Below are positions 25,918 through 33,761 of a stretch of DNA of 36,428 nucleotides, one piece after another. A program made the translations under genes and the position numbers. How positions within the stretch are numbered: position 1 is the stretch's first letter; the number at the start of each line of letters is the position of its first letter. The stretch comes from Paenibacillus pini JCM 16418 (lineage in GTDB: Bacteria; Bacillota; Bacilli; Paenibacillales; Paenibacillaceae). The notes under the pieces were generated by a model. That model worked only from the letters and a program-made list of their open reading frames with translations, was not told the DNA's origin and searched no databases. The stretch is taken from contig NZ_BAVZ01000025.1 of the NCBI RefSeq assembly GCF_000576305.1, positions 1 to 36,428 of the forward strand. The letters are read 5' to 3'.

Positions 25918-26684
25918 GCGATAAGGTGACTCCCACAGAGTCCATGAGCGATGCCATTAGTATGATCTGGGAATACCAGCAAACTAAAGACAATGAGATC
26001 GCTACCGTTCTTATCAAGAAATATGAACCCATGGTTAAAATGGCTGCGGGTAAAATCGCCCGTAACCGTCCCGATCTCTATGAAGATTTGTTTCAGGTCG
26101 GCCAGATGGCTTTGATTCGTCTGTTTCAACAGTACGATATTAGCTTAGGAGTTCCTTTTGAACCTTATGCTATGAAGAGCATGATTGGTCATATGAAAAA
26201 CTTCCTTCGGGATAAATCATGGTATATTCAGGTGCCAAGACGAATTAAAGAGAAGGGTGCGCAAGTCCAACAGGCTATTGATGAATTGACTGTTAAATTG
26301 GAGCGCTCCCCGAATGTTCGTGAAATTGCTGAATTTCTTGATTTGTCGGATGAAGAAACGGTAGAAGTGCTCGCAGGACGGGAATGCTATCATTATGTTT
26401 CGTTGGATTCTCCTTTGTCCCAGGAAGATTCAGGGGCTACTTTAGGAGAGCTGATTAGCTCTGAAGTTAATGATTATGATTCTGTAGAGAAACGCATGGA
26501 TTTACAGCAAGCACTCAGTCAATTGAAGGATCAAGAGCAAAAAGTTCTTTTGCTTGCCTTCCAAGATGGTGAGTCGCAGCGTTCCATTGCTCAGAAACTT
26601 GGCGTTTCGCAAATGAGCGTATCGCGTATACAGAAGAGAGCTACAGAGAAACTGAAAGAAATTATGTCAAATGCTAATCTATGA
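25914..26684 (+). CDS. sigB: general stress sigma factor (SigB type)
   Basis: A 256-residue sigma-70 group 3 factor. Region 2 has PDLYEDLFQVGQMALIRLFQ and PFEPYAMKSMIGHMKNFLRD, region 3 has WYIQVPRRIKEKG, and region 4 has QRSIAQKLGVSQMSVSRIQK. The rsbV-rsbW-sigma order is shared by sigB and by spoIIA (sigF) operons. The REC-PP2C, kinase and CheR-like genes upstream, stress genes around it, and no dacF nearby support SigB. GAGGAAACGGT lies before the ATG. A terminator follows. Confidence 0.9.
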   Translation: MSDKVTPTESMSDAISMIWEYQQTKDNEIATVLIKKYEPMVKMAAGKIARNRPDLYEDLFQVGQMALIRLFQQYDISLGVPFEPYAMKSMIGHMKNFLRDKSWYIQVPRRIKEKGAQVQQAIDELTVKLERSPNVREIAEFLDLSDEETVEVLAGRECYHYVSLDSPLSQEDSGATLGELISSEVNDYDSVEKRMDLQQALSQLKDQEQKVLLLAFQDGESQRSIAQKLGVSQMSVSRIQKRATEKLKEIMSNANL

Positions 26685-26723
26685 TTAATAAGGTGACTGC
26701 TTTATTCATATATGCCGGACGTT

Positions 26724-26768
26724 AGGACACGCATATTTCTCTAGGGGAATGTAAAGCGTGTCCTTTTA
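26724..26768 (+). terminator. terminator of the sigB operon
   Basis: AGGACACGC/GCGTGTCCT stem around a 23-base loop, followed by TTTTA. Confidence 0.82.
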
Positions 26769-26792
26769 TGTTGTATCACAAGAACGATAGGA

Positions 26793-27773
26793 ATGGGGTT
26801 CGTAATGGAGAAGCATACCGTGAGCAATATATTATCCTTTGCAGGTCATTGGGAGTGGCATGATATTGTAATTGATAACTGGTCATCAGACGAACTGAAA
26901 GAGGTAATGAAAATACATCCTTTAATTGCGGATTGGTTAAAAGTCATTCCAGAAACTACAGAGGATTACTTATCTGTTCGTTTTCCCGACGGCATTGAGG
27001 CAGTGATGTTTGGTACATTGCCGTATTCCATTAAGTCTGAGGTTGAAGACAGCGGAGAAATGGATCAGTTACATTTTTTTGTAATACACAATAAGTTAAT
27101 TACCATTAACTTGGATAATAATACTCGTCAGATCATGGCAACTCCGGAACGTATTGCTCTTTTACATCAATGCCGTAGTGCGGTCGACGGTATGTTTGTA
27201 CTAGCACGTACCATTCTTCATTATTTCCATTTAGGGCTAGATCGCTTTGAAGGAACGCTAAGAGAGATTGAACGGGCAATGGAGATGGATAATCAAAGGC
27301 ATTTGATGGACCAAATTCTGAGTTCCCGCTTCGCTTTGTTATACTTAAGCAATTTGTTTACTCCTTATCAGGAATTAATGGCAGCTTCTAAGGAAGCCTA
27401 TCTGGATAAACTGAAGGATAGCCGCCCCTTTATGCAGTTATTTCATAGAATGGAACGTATGGATCATGCTTTCCGGCATTATGAAAAAGAAATTGATACA
27501 TTAATTGCAATAGATGATGCGATTTCAGCTTTTCGAGGAAATGAAATTATGAAGACATTAACCATTCTTACAGCGATGTTTACACCAGCGACTGTGGTGG
27601 GTGCCATATGGGGAATGAACTTCGAGAATCTACCAGCAATCAAGGTCTCTTGGGGATTTATTGGCGTGATGTTGATGACATTCCTCAGTACAGCAGGTAT
27701 GTATATATGGATGCACAAGAAGGGCTGGACAGGGGATATCCTTAGGGTTAGAGCAAGAAAATCTAAAATTTAA
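26793..27773 (+). CDS. CorA-family magnesium/divalent cation transporter-like protein
   Basis: A 326-residue protein with a large cytoplasmic N-terminal domain and two C-terminal membrane helices, typical of CorA. The signature GMN is present in AIWGMNFENLP, followed by WGFIGVMLMTFLSTAGMYIW. Helical stalk residues (GNEIMKTLTILTAMFTPATV) match the family. The ion (Mg, Co or other) is not known. The ATG at 26793 has only GATAGGA; a second in-frame ATG at 26805 behind TGGGG is possible. It follows the sigB terminator, so it has its own unidentified promoter or depends on readthrough. Confidence 0.87.
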   Translation: MGFVMEKHTVSNILSFAGHWEWHDIVIDNWSSDELKEVMKIHPLIADWLKVIPETTEDYLSVRFPDGIEAVMFGTLPYSIKSEVEDSGEMDQLHFFVIHNKLITINLDNNTRQIMATPERIALLHQCRSAVDGMFVLARTILHYFHLGLDRFEGTLREIERAMEMDNQRHLMDQILSSRFALLYLSNLFTPYQELMAASKEAYLDKLKDSRPFMQLFHRMERMDHAFRHYEKEIDTLIAIDDAISAFRGNEIMKTLTILTAMFTPATVVGAIWGMNFENLPAIKVSWGFIGVMLMTFLSTAGMYIWMHKKGWTGDILRVRARKSKI

Positions 27774-27804
27774 TGTAACGTTATTAAATGTTTATATAGT
27801 AAAA

Positions 27805-27845
27805 AAAGAGCCTGAGGATATGTATTCCTTATAGGCTCCTTTTTG
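27805..27845. terminator. terminator after the CorA-like gene
   Basis: AGAGCCT/AGGCTCCT outer stem with inner AGGA/TCCT pairing, flanked by A-run and T-run. It could also end transcripts of the convergent minus-strand gene at 27936. Confidence 0.8.
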
Positions 27846-27935
27846 TATGAAGTTAAGAAGAGAGTTAGGATACAAGCGTGCATCCGTTTCTCAAGAGCCT
27901 TTTACCATGTAATAAATTGATTTATCGTAGAGGGA

Positions 27936-28232
27936 TTAGATTAATCGTTGATATACAAGTAGAAGTTGTTGATCAACCTCACTATATCTTGGATCGTTGA
28001 GGTCTAGAGGAGGTGTGAATGTTGCCTTATCCCATTCCACTGTTAACCGGCCATCCGACTGCTGAGTTGCTGGAACAGTATAAACACATGGATCTTCTTG
28101 CGATGAACTGTGTAATCTCAGAATAAATAACTCTTGATCCTCTGTGATTCGGTGCTCGAAGGAATAAGCTTGAAAAGCCTGACGAACGAGTTCTGAAGGA
28201 CAAGTAAGATGTTTTAATCCCAGATGAGACAT
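27936..28232 (-). CDS. small cytoplasmic protein of unknown function
   Basis: A 98-residue soluble protein starting MSHLGLKHLTCPSELV and ending DQQLLLVYQRLI. It has no membrane segment and no recognised family. The start is set at 28232 because AAAGGAGG lies eight bases before it; the ORF extends 14 codons further up without a ribosome site. It follows the DUF5665-like gene by only ~25 bases, so the two are probably co-transcribed. Confidence 0.7.
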   Translation of the reverse strand: MSHLGLKHLTCPSELVRQAFQAYSFEHRITEDQELFILRLHSSSQEDPCVYTVPATQQSDGRLTVEWDKATFTPPLDLNDPRYSEVDQQLLLVYQRLI

Positions 28233-28257
28233 GAGAGAGACCTCCTTTGTTAATTCT

Positions 28258-28602
28258 TTATTTATAAGCATCAATATATTTTAATAAATCACCAACATAG
28301 TCACCAATAATAGGTAATGTTACGAATAGGCTTAGAATGTACCCTAGTAGACCCAGAACGACAAACGTACCAAGAGAAAGACCCAGTCCACGTGATAAGC
28401 CCGAAGTGAAATTCGAAATAATTCTCTTTTTGGGATTCGTGTAGTTCTCCAAGATGTCTTTAATCTGGGATTTATCGAGAGAGTCAGCAAGCTGATCTAA
28501 GCGGGTATTTAGGCGCTTGACTTCATGTCTTAATTCAAATGGATGTTCATCCACATTATATGGGTTTACTTTACTCAAGGTCATCCCTACTTTCTTTATC
28601 AT
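28258..28602 (-). CDS. DUF5665-like membrane protein
   Basis: A 114-residue protein with a charged helical N-terminal half (HEVKRLNTRLDQLADSL, KSQIKDILENY, NPKKRI) and a C-terminal hydrophobic half (GLGLSLGTFVVLGLLGYIL and LPIIGDYVGDLL). This matches my memory of DUF5665 proteins of Bacillales; function unknown. The start is uncertain: the ATG at 28602 has a poor site, whereas a TTG at 28578 lies six bases after AGGG. It lies downstream of the YtxH terminator, in the stress-gene neighbourhood. Confidence 0.72.
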   Translation of the reverse strand: MIKKVGMTLSKVNPYNVDEHPFELRHEVKRLNTRLDQLADSLDKSQIKDILENYTNPKKRIISNFTSGLSRGLGLSLGTFVVLGLLGYILSLFVTLPIIGDYVGDLLKYIDAYK

Positions 28603-28635
28603 TGTATTGAGCTCAAGTATTCATGAATTGTTGAG

Positions 28636-28668
28636 AACAAAAATAGCCAGCTTTATCAGCTGGCTATT
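28636..28668 (-). terminator. terminator of the ytxH transcript
   Basis: Minus-strand AATAGCCAGC/GCTGGCTATT ten-base stem with a seven-base loop followed by TTTTTG, 15 bases after the YtxH stop. Confidence 0.9.
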
Positions 28669-28683
28669 GCTGTGGAAAGCATC

Positions 28684-29124
28684 TTAGTAAGATGTTTTAT
28701 TGAATTCTTTACGAACGTCTTTAGAAGCATCCGCAGAGGTATCTTTCACATCATTCGAAGCTTTTTTAACATCGGATGCGACATTATCTGATTCTTTCTT
28801 TACGTCAGAGGCAACATCAGAAGAAGCTTGTTTAACACTATCCATGATATTGCTTCTGCTTTCATTTACAGTTTTAGCAATGTCCATCGTTTTAGCAGAT
28901 ACTGTTTTTGCTAAGTCTGTTGTTTTTTCACCAACAACGGAAGCAACCTCTTTTGTTTTATCAGATACAACTGTGAAACGATCGGAAAGATCTCCACGAA
29001 GTTCACGTCCTGGTTTTGGAGCAAAGAGAAGAGCTGCTGCGGCACCAATTAAACCACCAATCAATGCACCTTTTACAAAAGTTCCACCACTTTGTACTGG
29101 GTATTCCGTTTCTGCCTTATTCAT
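28684..29124 (-). CDS. YtxH-domain stress protein with LEA-like tail
   Basis: A 146-residue protein. The YtxH domain (about 13-75) has a Gly/Ala membrane helix (GALIGGLIGAAAALLFAPK) followed by PGRELRGDLSDRF. The tail (75-146) is a run of near-repeats (ASDVKKES, ASDVKKAS, DASKDVRKE) spaced about 11-14 residues. This gives an amphipathic, LEA-like helix rich in Lys, Asp and Ser. YtxH family members are general stress proteins in Bacillus. AAAAGGAG precedes the ATG. It lies 43 bases after the GlsB gene, so the two are likely one operon ending at 28636. Confidence 0.88.
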   Translation of the reverse strand: MNKAETEYPVQSGGTFVKGALIGGLIGAAAALLFAPKPGRELRGDLSDRFTVVSDKTKEVASVVGEKTTDLAKTVSAKTMDIAKTVNESRSNIMDSVKQASSDVASDVKKESDNVASDVKKASNDVKDTSADASKDVRKEFNKTSY

Positions 29125-29167
29125 AATTAAACACTCCTTTTATATGATTTGTAATGTTTATTTGGTA

Positions 29168-29425
29168 TTACGCTGTGCGTGAAAATAATCTGCTGATCAG
29201 ACCTAGAAGGAAAACAAAAATCGCTGTTCCTAGAATGGCTGGTATTACTCGGAAATCACCGATAACTGGACCCCAGTTACCAAATAACCAGGCTCCGACC
29301 CAGGCGCCGACAAAACCAGCGATCATAGAACCGATAACGCCTCCTGGCATATTGTGACCTACAATAGCGTCACCGATGATACCGATAATGATGGCCATGA
29401 TGATACTGATAATAATTCCCCACAT
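29168..29425 (-). CDS. GlsB/YeaQ/YmgE-family stress membrane protein
   Basis: An 85-residue membrane protein with three Gly-rich helices (IIMAIIIGIIGDAIVG, GSMIAGFVGAWVGAWLFG, AILGTAIFVFLLGLISRLF). This is the pattern of the transglycosylase-associated GlsB/YmgE family, which is often stress-induced. AAAAGGAGG lies before the ATG. YtxH follows in the same direction. Upstream on the minus strand, GTTTCA lies 13 bases before AGTTTA (29487-29511), a poor SigB-like promoter with a good -35 and a weak -10. Confidence 0.88.
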   Translation of the reverse strand: MWGIIISIIMAIIIGIIGDAIVGHNMPGGVIGSMIAGFVGAWVGAWLFGNWGPVIGDFRVIPAILGTAIFVFLLGLISRLFSRTA

Positions 29426-29731
29426 TACGATCGCCTCCTTTTCTTAAGTTTTCAAGTTTCGTTGTTTGACTTGCTTACATGGTACTTAAACTAGAGAATA
29501 AATAGTGAAACAATATTGTTAAAAAGCGAAGTAATATGGAGAAAATGATATTAATGGGGAGATAACAATTAATAAGTTAGGCAAAACATGCTAATAGGCG
29601 GCTTTACAAATAAGTTTGTCCTATTTAATTGGGTTCTGGATAATTAGTCTGCGAAGATAAACACTTTATACTATACTGTAAAAGTTAATAATTTATGAAA
29701 CAACTGATGAAGACGAAGGAGAGAAGACCTT
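29426..29731. other. divergent intergenic region between glsB-like and asparaginase genes
   Basis: About 300 AT-rich bases with no credible ORF. The left part holds the leader of the minus-strand stress operon, including the weak GTTTCA-N13-AGTTTA element. The right part has a TATACT near 29671 that could be a -10 for the asparaginase gene, without a clear -35. No terminator or RNA structure was recognised. Confidence 0.5.
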
Positions 29732-30733
29732 ATGGATAAGGTGCTTGTCCAAGAATACCGTGCTGATATTATGGAATGTGCTCATCACGGTCACATATGT
29801 ATAGTTAATGATAAGGGTGACGTTCAGGCCTATACTGGAGACCCTCATTTCGTCACCTTTACTCGGTCAGCAGCCAAACCATTGCAGGCTATACCGGGAA
29901 TTCGTGCGGGTATTGCAGCCCATTATGGTTTAACTGAACAAGAAATAGCAATTATGACTGCTTCGCATTTAGCCGAGCCAGAACACGTCAAGGTGCTTGA
30001 GAGCATTCAGAAGAAAATTAAATCGGATGATCATGTTCTTGTATGCGCGGCTAGTTATCCACTAGATGAAGAAAGTAAAGAAAATCTCCTGCGACAACAA
30101 GGGCATAAGAGACGCCTTTACCATAATTGCTCCGGTAAACATCTTGGTGTATTAGCTTATAGTGAAATGAAAGGCTATTCAGCACAAGATTACGCGAAAC
30201 CTGATCATCCCGTTCAGCAGGAGATTATCGAATTAGTGTCAAATATGTGTGATATTGAAACACAGCATATTGAGCTGGGTACAGATGGATGCGGCTTTCC
30301 TGTATTTGCAATACCGCTCTCTGCCATGGCAACAGCTTATATGAAGCTGGCATGTCCAGACTTAATTAGCGATGATGCCACACGCTCAGCAGTACAAACA
30401 ATAACTGCTGCAATGAATCATTTTCCAGAGATGGTAGGTGGACGGGGAAGGGTCGACTCCTTAATTCTGAAAGATACTAACATTGTTGCTAAAGGTGGAT
30501 TTAAGGGAGTTTACTGTTTCGGCTTGAAGAAAGAACGTTTGGGCGTTGCTTTTAAAATTTTAGACGGATCTGAAGAAGAGTGGGCGTGGATTGTACAATC
30601 TATTCTAGAGCAAATTGGATATGAGCATCGAGATACGATTGAACAGTTAAAGCTGCATTTCTCTACCGAAATATATAATGATGGTGGGCAACAGGTTGGA
30701 TATGCCAAGCCAGTATTCCAGCTTCAATCGTAA
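29732..30733 (+). CDS. L-asparaginase, Rhizobium etli (AnsA/ReAV) type
   Basis: A 333-residue enzyme of the asparaginase II family (PF06089 type), unrelated to the bacterial type I/II asparaginases, hydrolysing L-asparagine to aspartate and ammonia. Residues corresponding to the known active site are visible: Ser46 and Lys49 in TRSAAKPLQ, Ser78 in TASHLAEPEH, and the zinc-site Cys133, Lys136 and Cys187 in HNCSGKH and DGCGFP. VGGRGRVD and AKGGFKGVYCFGL are also present. The length is normal. AAGGAGAG precedes the ATG. It has no operon partner. Confidence 0.9.
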   Translation: MDKVLVQEYRADIMECAHHGHICIVNDKGDVQAYTGDPHFVTFTRSAAKPLQAIPGIRAGIAAHYGLTEQEIAIMTASHLAEPEHVKVLESIQKKIKSDDHVLVCAASYPLDEESKENLLRQQGHKRRLYHNCSGKHLGVLAYSEMKGYSAQDYAKPDHPVQQEIIELVSNMCDIETQHIELGTDGCGFPVFAIPLSAMATAYMKLACPDLISDDATRSAVQTITAAMNHFPEMVGGRGRVDSLILKDTNIVAKGGFKGVYCFGLKKERLGVAFKILDGSEEEWAWIVQSILEQIGYEHRDTIEQLKLHFSTEIYNDGGQQVGYAKPVFQLQS

Positions 30734-30778
30734 TCAAAGGGTCGTGCTAATTAAGATAAAATTAAATGAAGCGCTTAC

Positions 30779-30808
30779 ACCTCCACTGCAATAGCAGATG
30801 GAGGTTTT
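30779..30808 (+). terminator. terminator after the asparaginase gene
   Basis: ACCTCCA-CTGC/GCAG-TGGAGGT stem with an AATA loop, then TTTTA. Confidence 0.85.
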
Positions 30809-30898
30809 ATTTAATTTGGGCACCAGCAAATGATTAAAGCCCACAGGATAGGGGTAAGAATTACATATTCAACAGCAAGCTCATGGAGGTGTATATAT

Positions 30899-31624
30899 AT
30901 GATTAAAGTTATAACATCAGCTGAACGCCATACCTCGGAGAGAGGATGGATACACAGCGAATTTAGTTTTTCATTTGCGGATTATGATGATCCGAGTAAC
31001 GCGCACTTTGGCTGTCTTTTGGCACATAACGATAATCAGTTAGGGCCGAAGCAGGGATTTAAGAAGCATCCGCATCATGATTTGGAAATTGTCAGTTATG
31101 TGATTTCGGGTACGCTTGAACATGATGATGATATGGGTAACACAACGCAGTTAGAGGCAGGTACCGTTCAGGTAATGAGCGCGGGTACTGGCATTAATCA
31201 TTCAGAGAAGAATCCTTCTGAAGAAGAGCCAGTACGCTTCTTACAAATGTGGTTTCTTCCTTCAGAACCAGGGCTAGAACCTACATGGAAATCTAGTGTG
31301 TATTCTAAAGCAGACAGAACCAATAAACTTGTACCTGTAGTAAGTGGAAGAAGTCATCAAGAAGGCGGTGCTCTATCCATCCAACAGGATGTAGATATCT
31401 ATCTGCCTATACTCGAAACAGGACATGAATTCGTTTTCCCTCAGCAGGAGCATCGTAGAACGTACCTGTTCTTAATCTCTGGCCACCTTGAAATCGGGTG
31501 TAATGATGGTACATTCCAATTAGAACCTGGAGACGCTGCACGGATTCATAATTCATGTGACCTTCATATTAAAGGAACGAGTAGTGAAGGCCAGGCAGAA
31601 TTTGTGTTAGTAGATATTCCCTAA
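30899..31624 (+). CDS. pirin family protein (YhhW type)
   Basis: A 241-residue bicupin of the pirin family, related to YhhW-type quercetin 2,3-dioxygenases. The metal ligands are in HPHHDLEIVSYVISG and GTGINHSEKN, with RFLQMWFLP after them; the C-terminal cupin has PQQEHRRTYLFLISG and LEPGDAARI. Some family members bind Fe and act as redox or regulatory proteins; the role here is not known. GGAGGTG lies seven bases before the ATG at 30899. An upstream in-frame extension to 30830 lacks a ribosome site and is rejected. Single gene, flanked by terminators. Confidence 0.9.
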   Translation: MIKVITSAERHTSERGWIHSEFSFSFADYDDPSNAHFGCLLAHNDNQLGPKQGFKKHPHHDLEIVSYVISGTLEHDDDMGNTTQLEAGTVQVMSAGTGINHSEKNPSEEEPVRFLQMWFLPSEPGLEPTWKSSVYSKADRTNKLVPVVSGRSHQEGGALSIQQDVDIYLPILETGHEFVFPQQEHRRTYLFLISGHLEIGCNDGTFQLEPGDAARIHNSCDLHIKGTSSEGQAEFVLVDIP

Positions 31625-31640
31625 AATGCGTATAGCCATA

Positions 31641-31705
31641 GAAAAGCCCCCTGATGACATTGGGATTCGTGATTTCACGACCTAATGGATTAGGGGGCTT
31701 TTTTG
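31641..31705. terminator. large terminator between pirin and DUF1128 genes
   Basis: AAAAGCCCCCT pairs with AGGGGGCTTTT. The loop contains a second hairpin, TCGTGATTTCACGA. A- and T-rich flanks make it usable by both convergent genes. Confidence 0.9.
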
Positions 31706-31717
31706 GATGTTAAAAGA

Positions 31718-31945
31718 TTATTTATTCCGAAGGCGACCCAGCTCTGTAGCGATGGCTTCAACTTCTGAAATACTGAGGTTACTTTTGCTCATAACCAGTT
31801 CGTAAATATCCTGAATATCCTCATACTGCTCAGTTGAGAAGGCGGAAGACTGCATCGCTGCTCCACTAGCCATTCTCAGCTTCAATTTAATTTCTTCAAT
31901 CATATAATCAATATTTTCAGAACTTTTTTGGGATAAATCCTTCAC
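31718..31945 (-). CDS. DUF1128-family protein (YfkK-like)
   Basis: A 75-residue soluble helical protein. MIEEIKLKLRMASGAAM, YEDIQDIYELVMSKSNLS and ending AIATELGRLRNK match the DUF1128 family, including Bacillus YfkK, whose function is unknown. The start is a GTG with GAAAGGATG upstream. Convergent with the pirin gene. Confidence 0.85.
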   Translation of the reverse strand: MKDLSQKSSENIDYMIEEIKLKLRMASGAAMQSSAFSTEQYEDIQDIYELVMSKSNLSISEVEAIATELGRLRNK

Positions 31946-32115
31946 GTTTCTATCATCCTTTCAATACATCAGTTGTTCATATTGTAGCATGTCTTGAGAA
32001 GCATCACTATTTATTTCGCAGGCATCGTCATGGAGTTTTCCTGTTTTGCGTTTATGAAGTAAAATCAGAATACAACAAAAGACAGACAAACCAAGAGTTA
32101 AGGAGCCTTATACAT

Positions 32116-32658
32116 ATGAATATCCAAGATCCTCATATAAGTCACAGCAGCAGTAAGCATATGCAGAAAGTGGATGCAGCAGGGCTGACTGATTTTTTCA
32201 AGCAAATACATACCTTGCATTCAATGGATACAATAACCTTCCTATGTATAGGTACGGATCGGTCTTCGGGAGATGCGCTGGGTCCACTTACCGGTTCGGA
32301 GCTATGCGGTTACGGCGTCCCACATGTCATTGGAACACTCCCATTACCTTGCGATTCCAATAATTTCGTGGCGAATGTAGCAAATATCCCTAAGCATCAT
32401 ATTGTGATTGCTGTGGATGCATGCTTAGGTCAGCCCAATTCTATTGGTAAATATATAGTCTCTCATCAACCACTTATTCCTGCGCAGTCCGTAGGGCAGG
32501 CTTTACCGGCTGTAGGAAACTATAGTGTAGCTGCGGTGGTGAATGCGAATTCGCCTAAACCCTATGCTACACTTCAAGTTACGTCCTTATTTCAAGTCAT
32601 AACAATGGCTCGCCAAATTGCAGCTTCAGTGGCGGAGGGATTCGAACTTATTAATTAA
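32116..32658 (+). CDS. yyaC: YyaC-family spore protease-like protein
   Basis: A 180-residue protein of the DUF1256/YyaC family, related in fold to the spore germination protease GPR. The family hallmark is CIGTDRSSGDALGPLTG, followed by VIAVDACLGQ and a C-terminal Pro/Asn-rich NYSVAAVVNANSPKPY block. Its activity in the spore is not established. It indicates a spore-forming host. AAGGAG lies before the ATG. Upstream lies ~170 bases without other features; no sporulation-specific promoter was identified with confidence. Confidence 0.9.
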   Translation: MNIQDPHISHSSSKHMQKVDAAGLTDFFKQIHTLHSMDTITFLCIGTDRSSGDALGPLTGSELCGYGVPHVIGTLPLPCDSNNFVANVANIPKHHIVIAVDACLGQPNSIGKYIVSHQPLIPAQSVGQALPAVGNYSVAAVVNANSPKPYATLQVTSLFQVITMARQIAASVAEGFELIN

Positions 32659-32803
32659 CTAATGTAATTATGGTTTCAAGTGAGTGTCTTTGGCTTAATA
32701 ATATACATAAATATGAGTTGCTACATAGTAGGGAAAGCTATTTAATACAGGAAACATATAAACATGGATTACAAATCAATCGATATAGAAAGAAGGATTC
32801 ATC

Positions 32804-33610
32804 ATGGAAAAAGTACTATGCGACGGATACACACTCTGTTATGCCGAACAAGGTCAAGGCGAGCCCATCGTTCTCTTGCATGGATATTGTGGGAGCTCAG
32901 AATATTGGGACAAGGTAGTACCACTTCTCTCAGACAAATATCGCGTAATTGTGCCCGATCTCAGAGGACACGGACATTCGGACGCTCCGTTAGGTGCTTA
33001 TTCGATTGAACAAATGGCCGATGATGTGATGAAGCTTTTGGATGAACTTAAAATAGATAAGGTTACACTTTTTGGACATTCTTTAGGCGGTTATATTACG
33101 TTGTCCTTTACACAAAGATATGCTTCGCGTTTAAATGGTTTTGGATTGATTCATTCAACGGGGTTCCCAGATAGTGATGAAGCGAAAGAAAAACGTTTGA
33201 ATGCAATTAGCACCATCCAGTCCGAAGGAATTACAACGTTCATTGATGGAATGGTTCCAGGCTTGTTCACGCCGGAAAATGCAGAATCAAACCCTGAATT
33301 TATACAAAAAGTGAAGGAAATTGGCTATCAAACACCTCCACAAGGTGCGGCTGGTGTTGCACTTGCTATGCGTGAACGTCCTGATCGCCGTGATGTTATA
33401 TCTGCATCTGTGCTACCAATACTATTGGTTGCAGGTGAGAAGGATAAGCTTATCCCTGCTGAGAAAACTTTTACCGTGGATAAGCCTAATGTGACTCAAG
33501 CAGTGATCGCTGGAGCTGGACATATGAGTATGTTTGAAGCGCCTGAAGAACTTGCAAAAGTGATGAAGGCATATCTAGAGAATATCTCTTCAGCTGCTGA
33601 TAAAAAGTAA
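32804..33610 (+). CDS. alpha/beta hydrolase
   Basis: A 268-residue alpha/beta-hydrolase-fold enzyme. The oxyanion segment is LLHGYCGSSEYW, PDLRGHGHSDAP is typical, and the nucleophile Ser93 lies in FGHSLGGYIT. The Asp is in VAGEKDKLIP, and the His in GAGHMSMFEAPEEL. Substrate cannot be predicted. AAGGATT precedes the ATG. It has its own downstream terminator; the 145 bases before it show no other gene. Confidence 0.92.
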   Translation: MEKVLCDGYTLCYAEQGQGEPIVLLHGYCGSSEYWDKVVPLLSDKYRVIVPDLRGHGHSDAPLGAYSIEQMADDVMKLLDELKIDKVTLFGHSLGGYITLSFTQRYASRLNGFGLIHSTGFPDSDEAKEKRLNAISTIQSEGITTFIDGMVPGLFTPENAESNPEFIQKVKEIGYQTPPQGAAGVALAMRERPDRRDVISASVLPILLVAGEKDKLIPAEKTFTVDKPNVTQAVIAGAGHMSMFEAPEELAKVMKAYLENISSAADKK

Positions 33611-33635
33611 ATCGTAAAATAATATATATACATGT

Positions 33636-33666
33636 AAACCGGAGGCCAGCGGCCTTCGGTTTTTTA
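33636..33666 (+). terminator. terminator after the alpha/beta hydrolase gene
   Basis: AACCGGAGGCC/GGCCTTCGGTT stem (one G-T pair) with an AGC loop, then TTTTT. Confidence 0.88.
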
Positions 33667-33761
33667 TATGAATAGGTTACGCTGGCTTTGCCCTTCCGAA
33701 TGGCTTACAATCGAGAAGTACTTGTACGATTATCTTCAAAGAGAAAGGAGCAGAATGAAGT

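Noticed and set aside
25108..26684. spoIIAA-spoIIAB-sigF operon
   Set aside because: Gene order is the same, but REC-PP2C, kinase and CheR-like genes and stress proteins surround it and no dacF or spoVA genes are near, so rsbV-rsbW-sigB fits better. Profile searches would settle it.
29611..29645. SigB-like promoter (GTTTGT...GGGTTC) before the asparaginase gene
   Set aside because: Spacer is only 11 bases and both boxes deviate; asparaginase is not an expected stress target.
30830..30898. N-terminal extension of the pirin gene
   Set aside because: No ribosome site upstream, whereas GGAGGTG sits at the right distance before ATG 30899, and the extra residues do not look like pirin.
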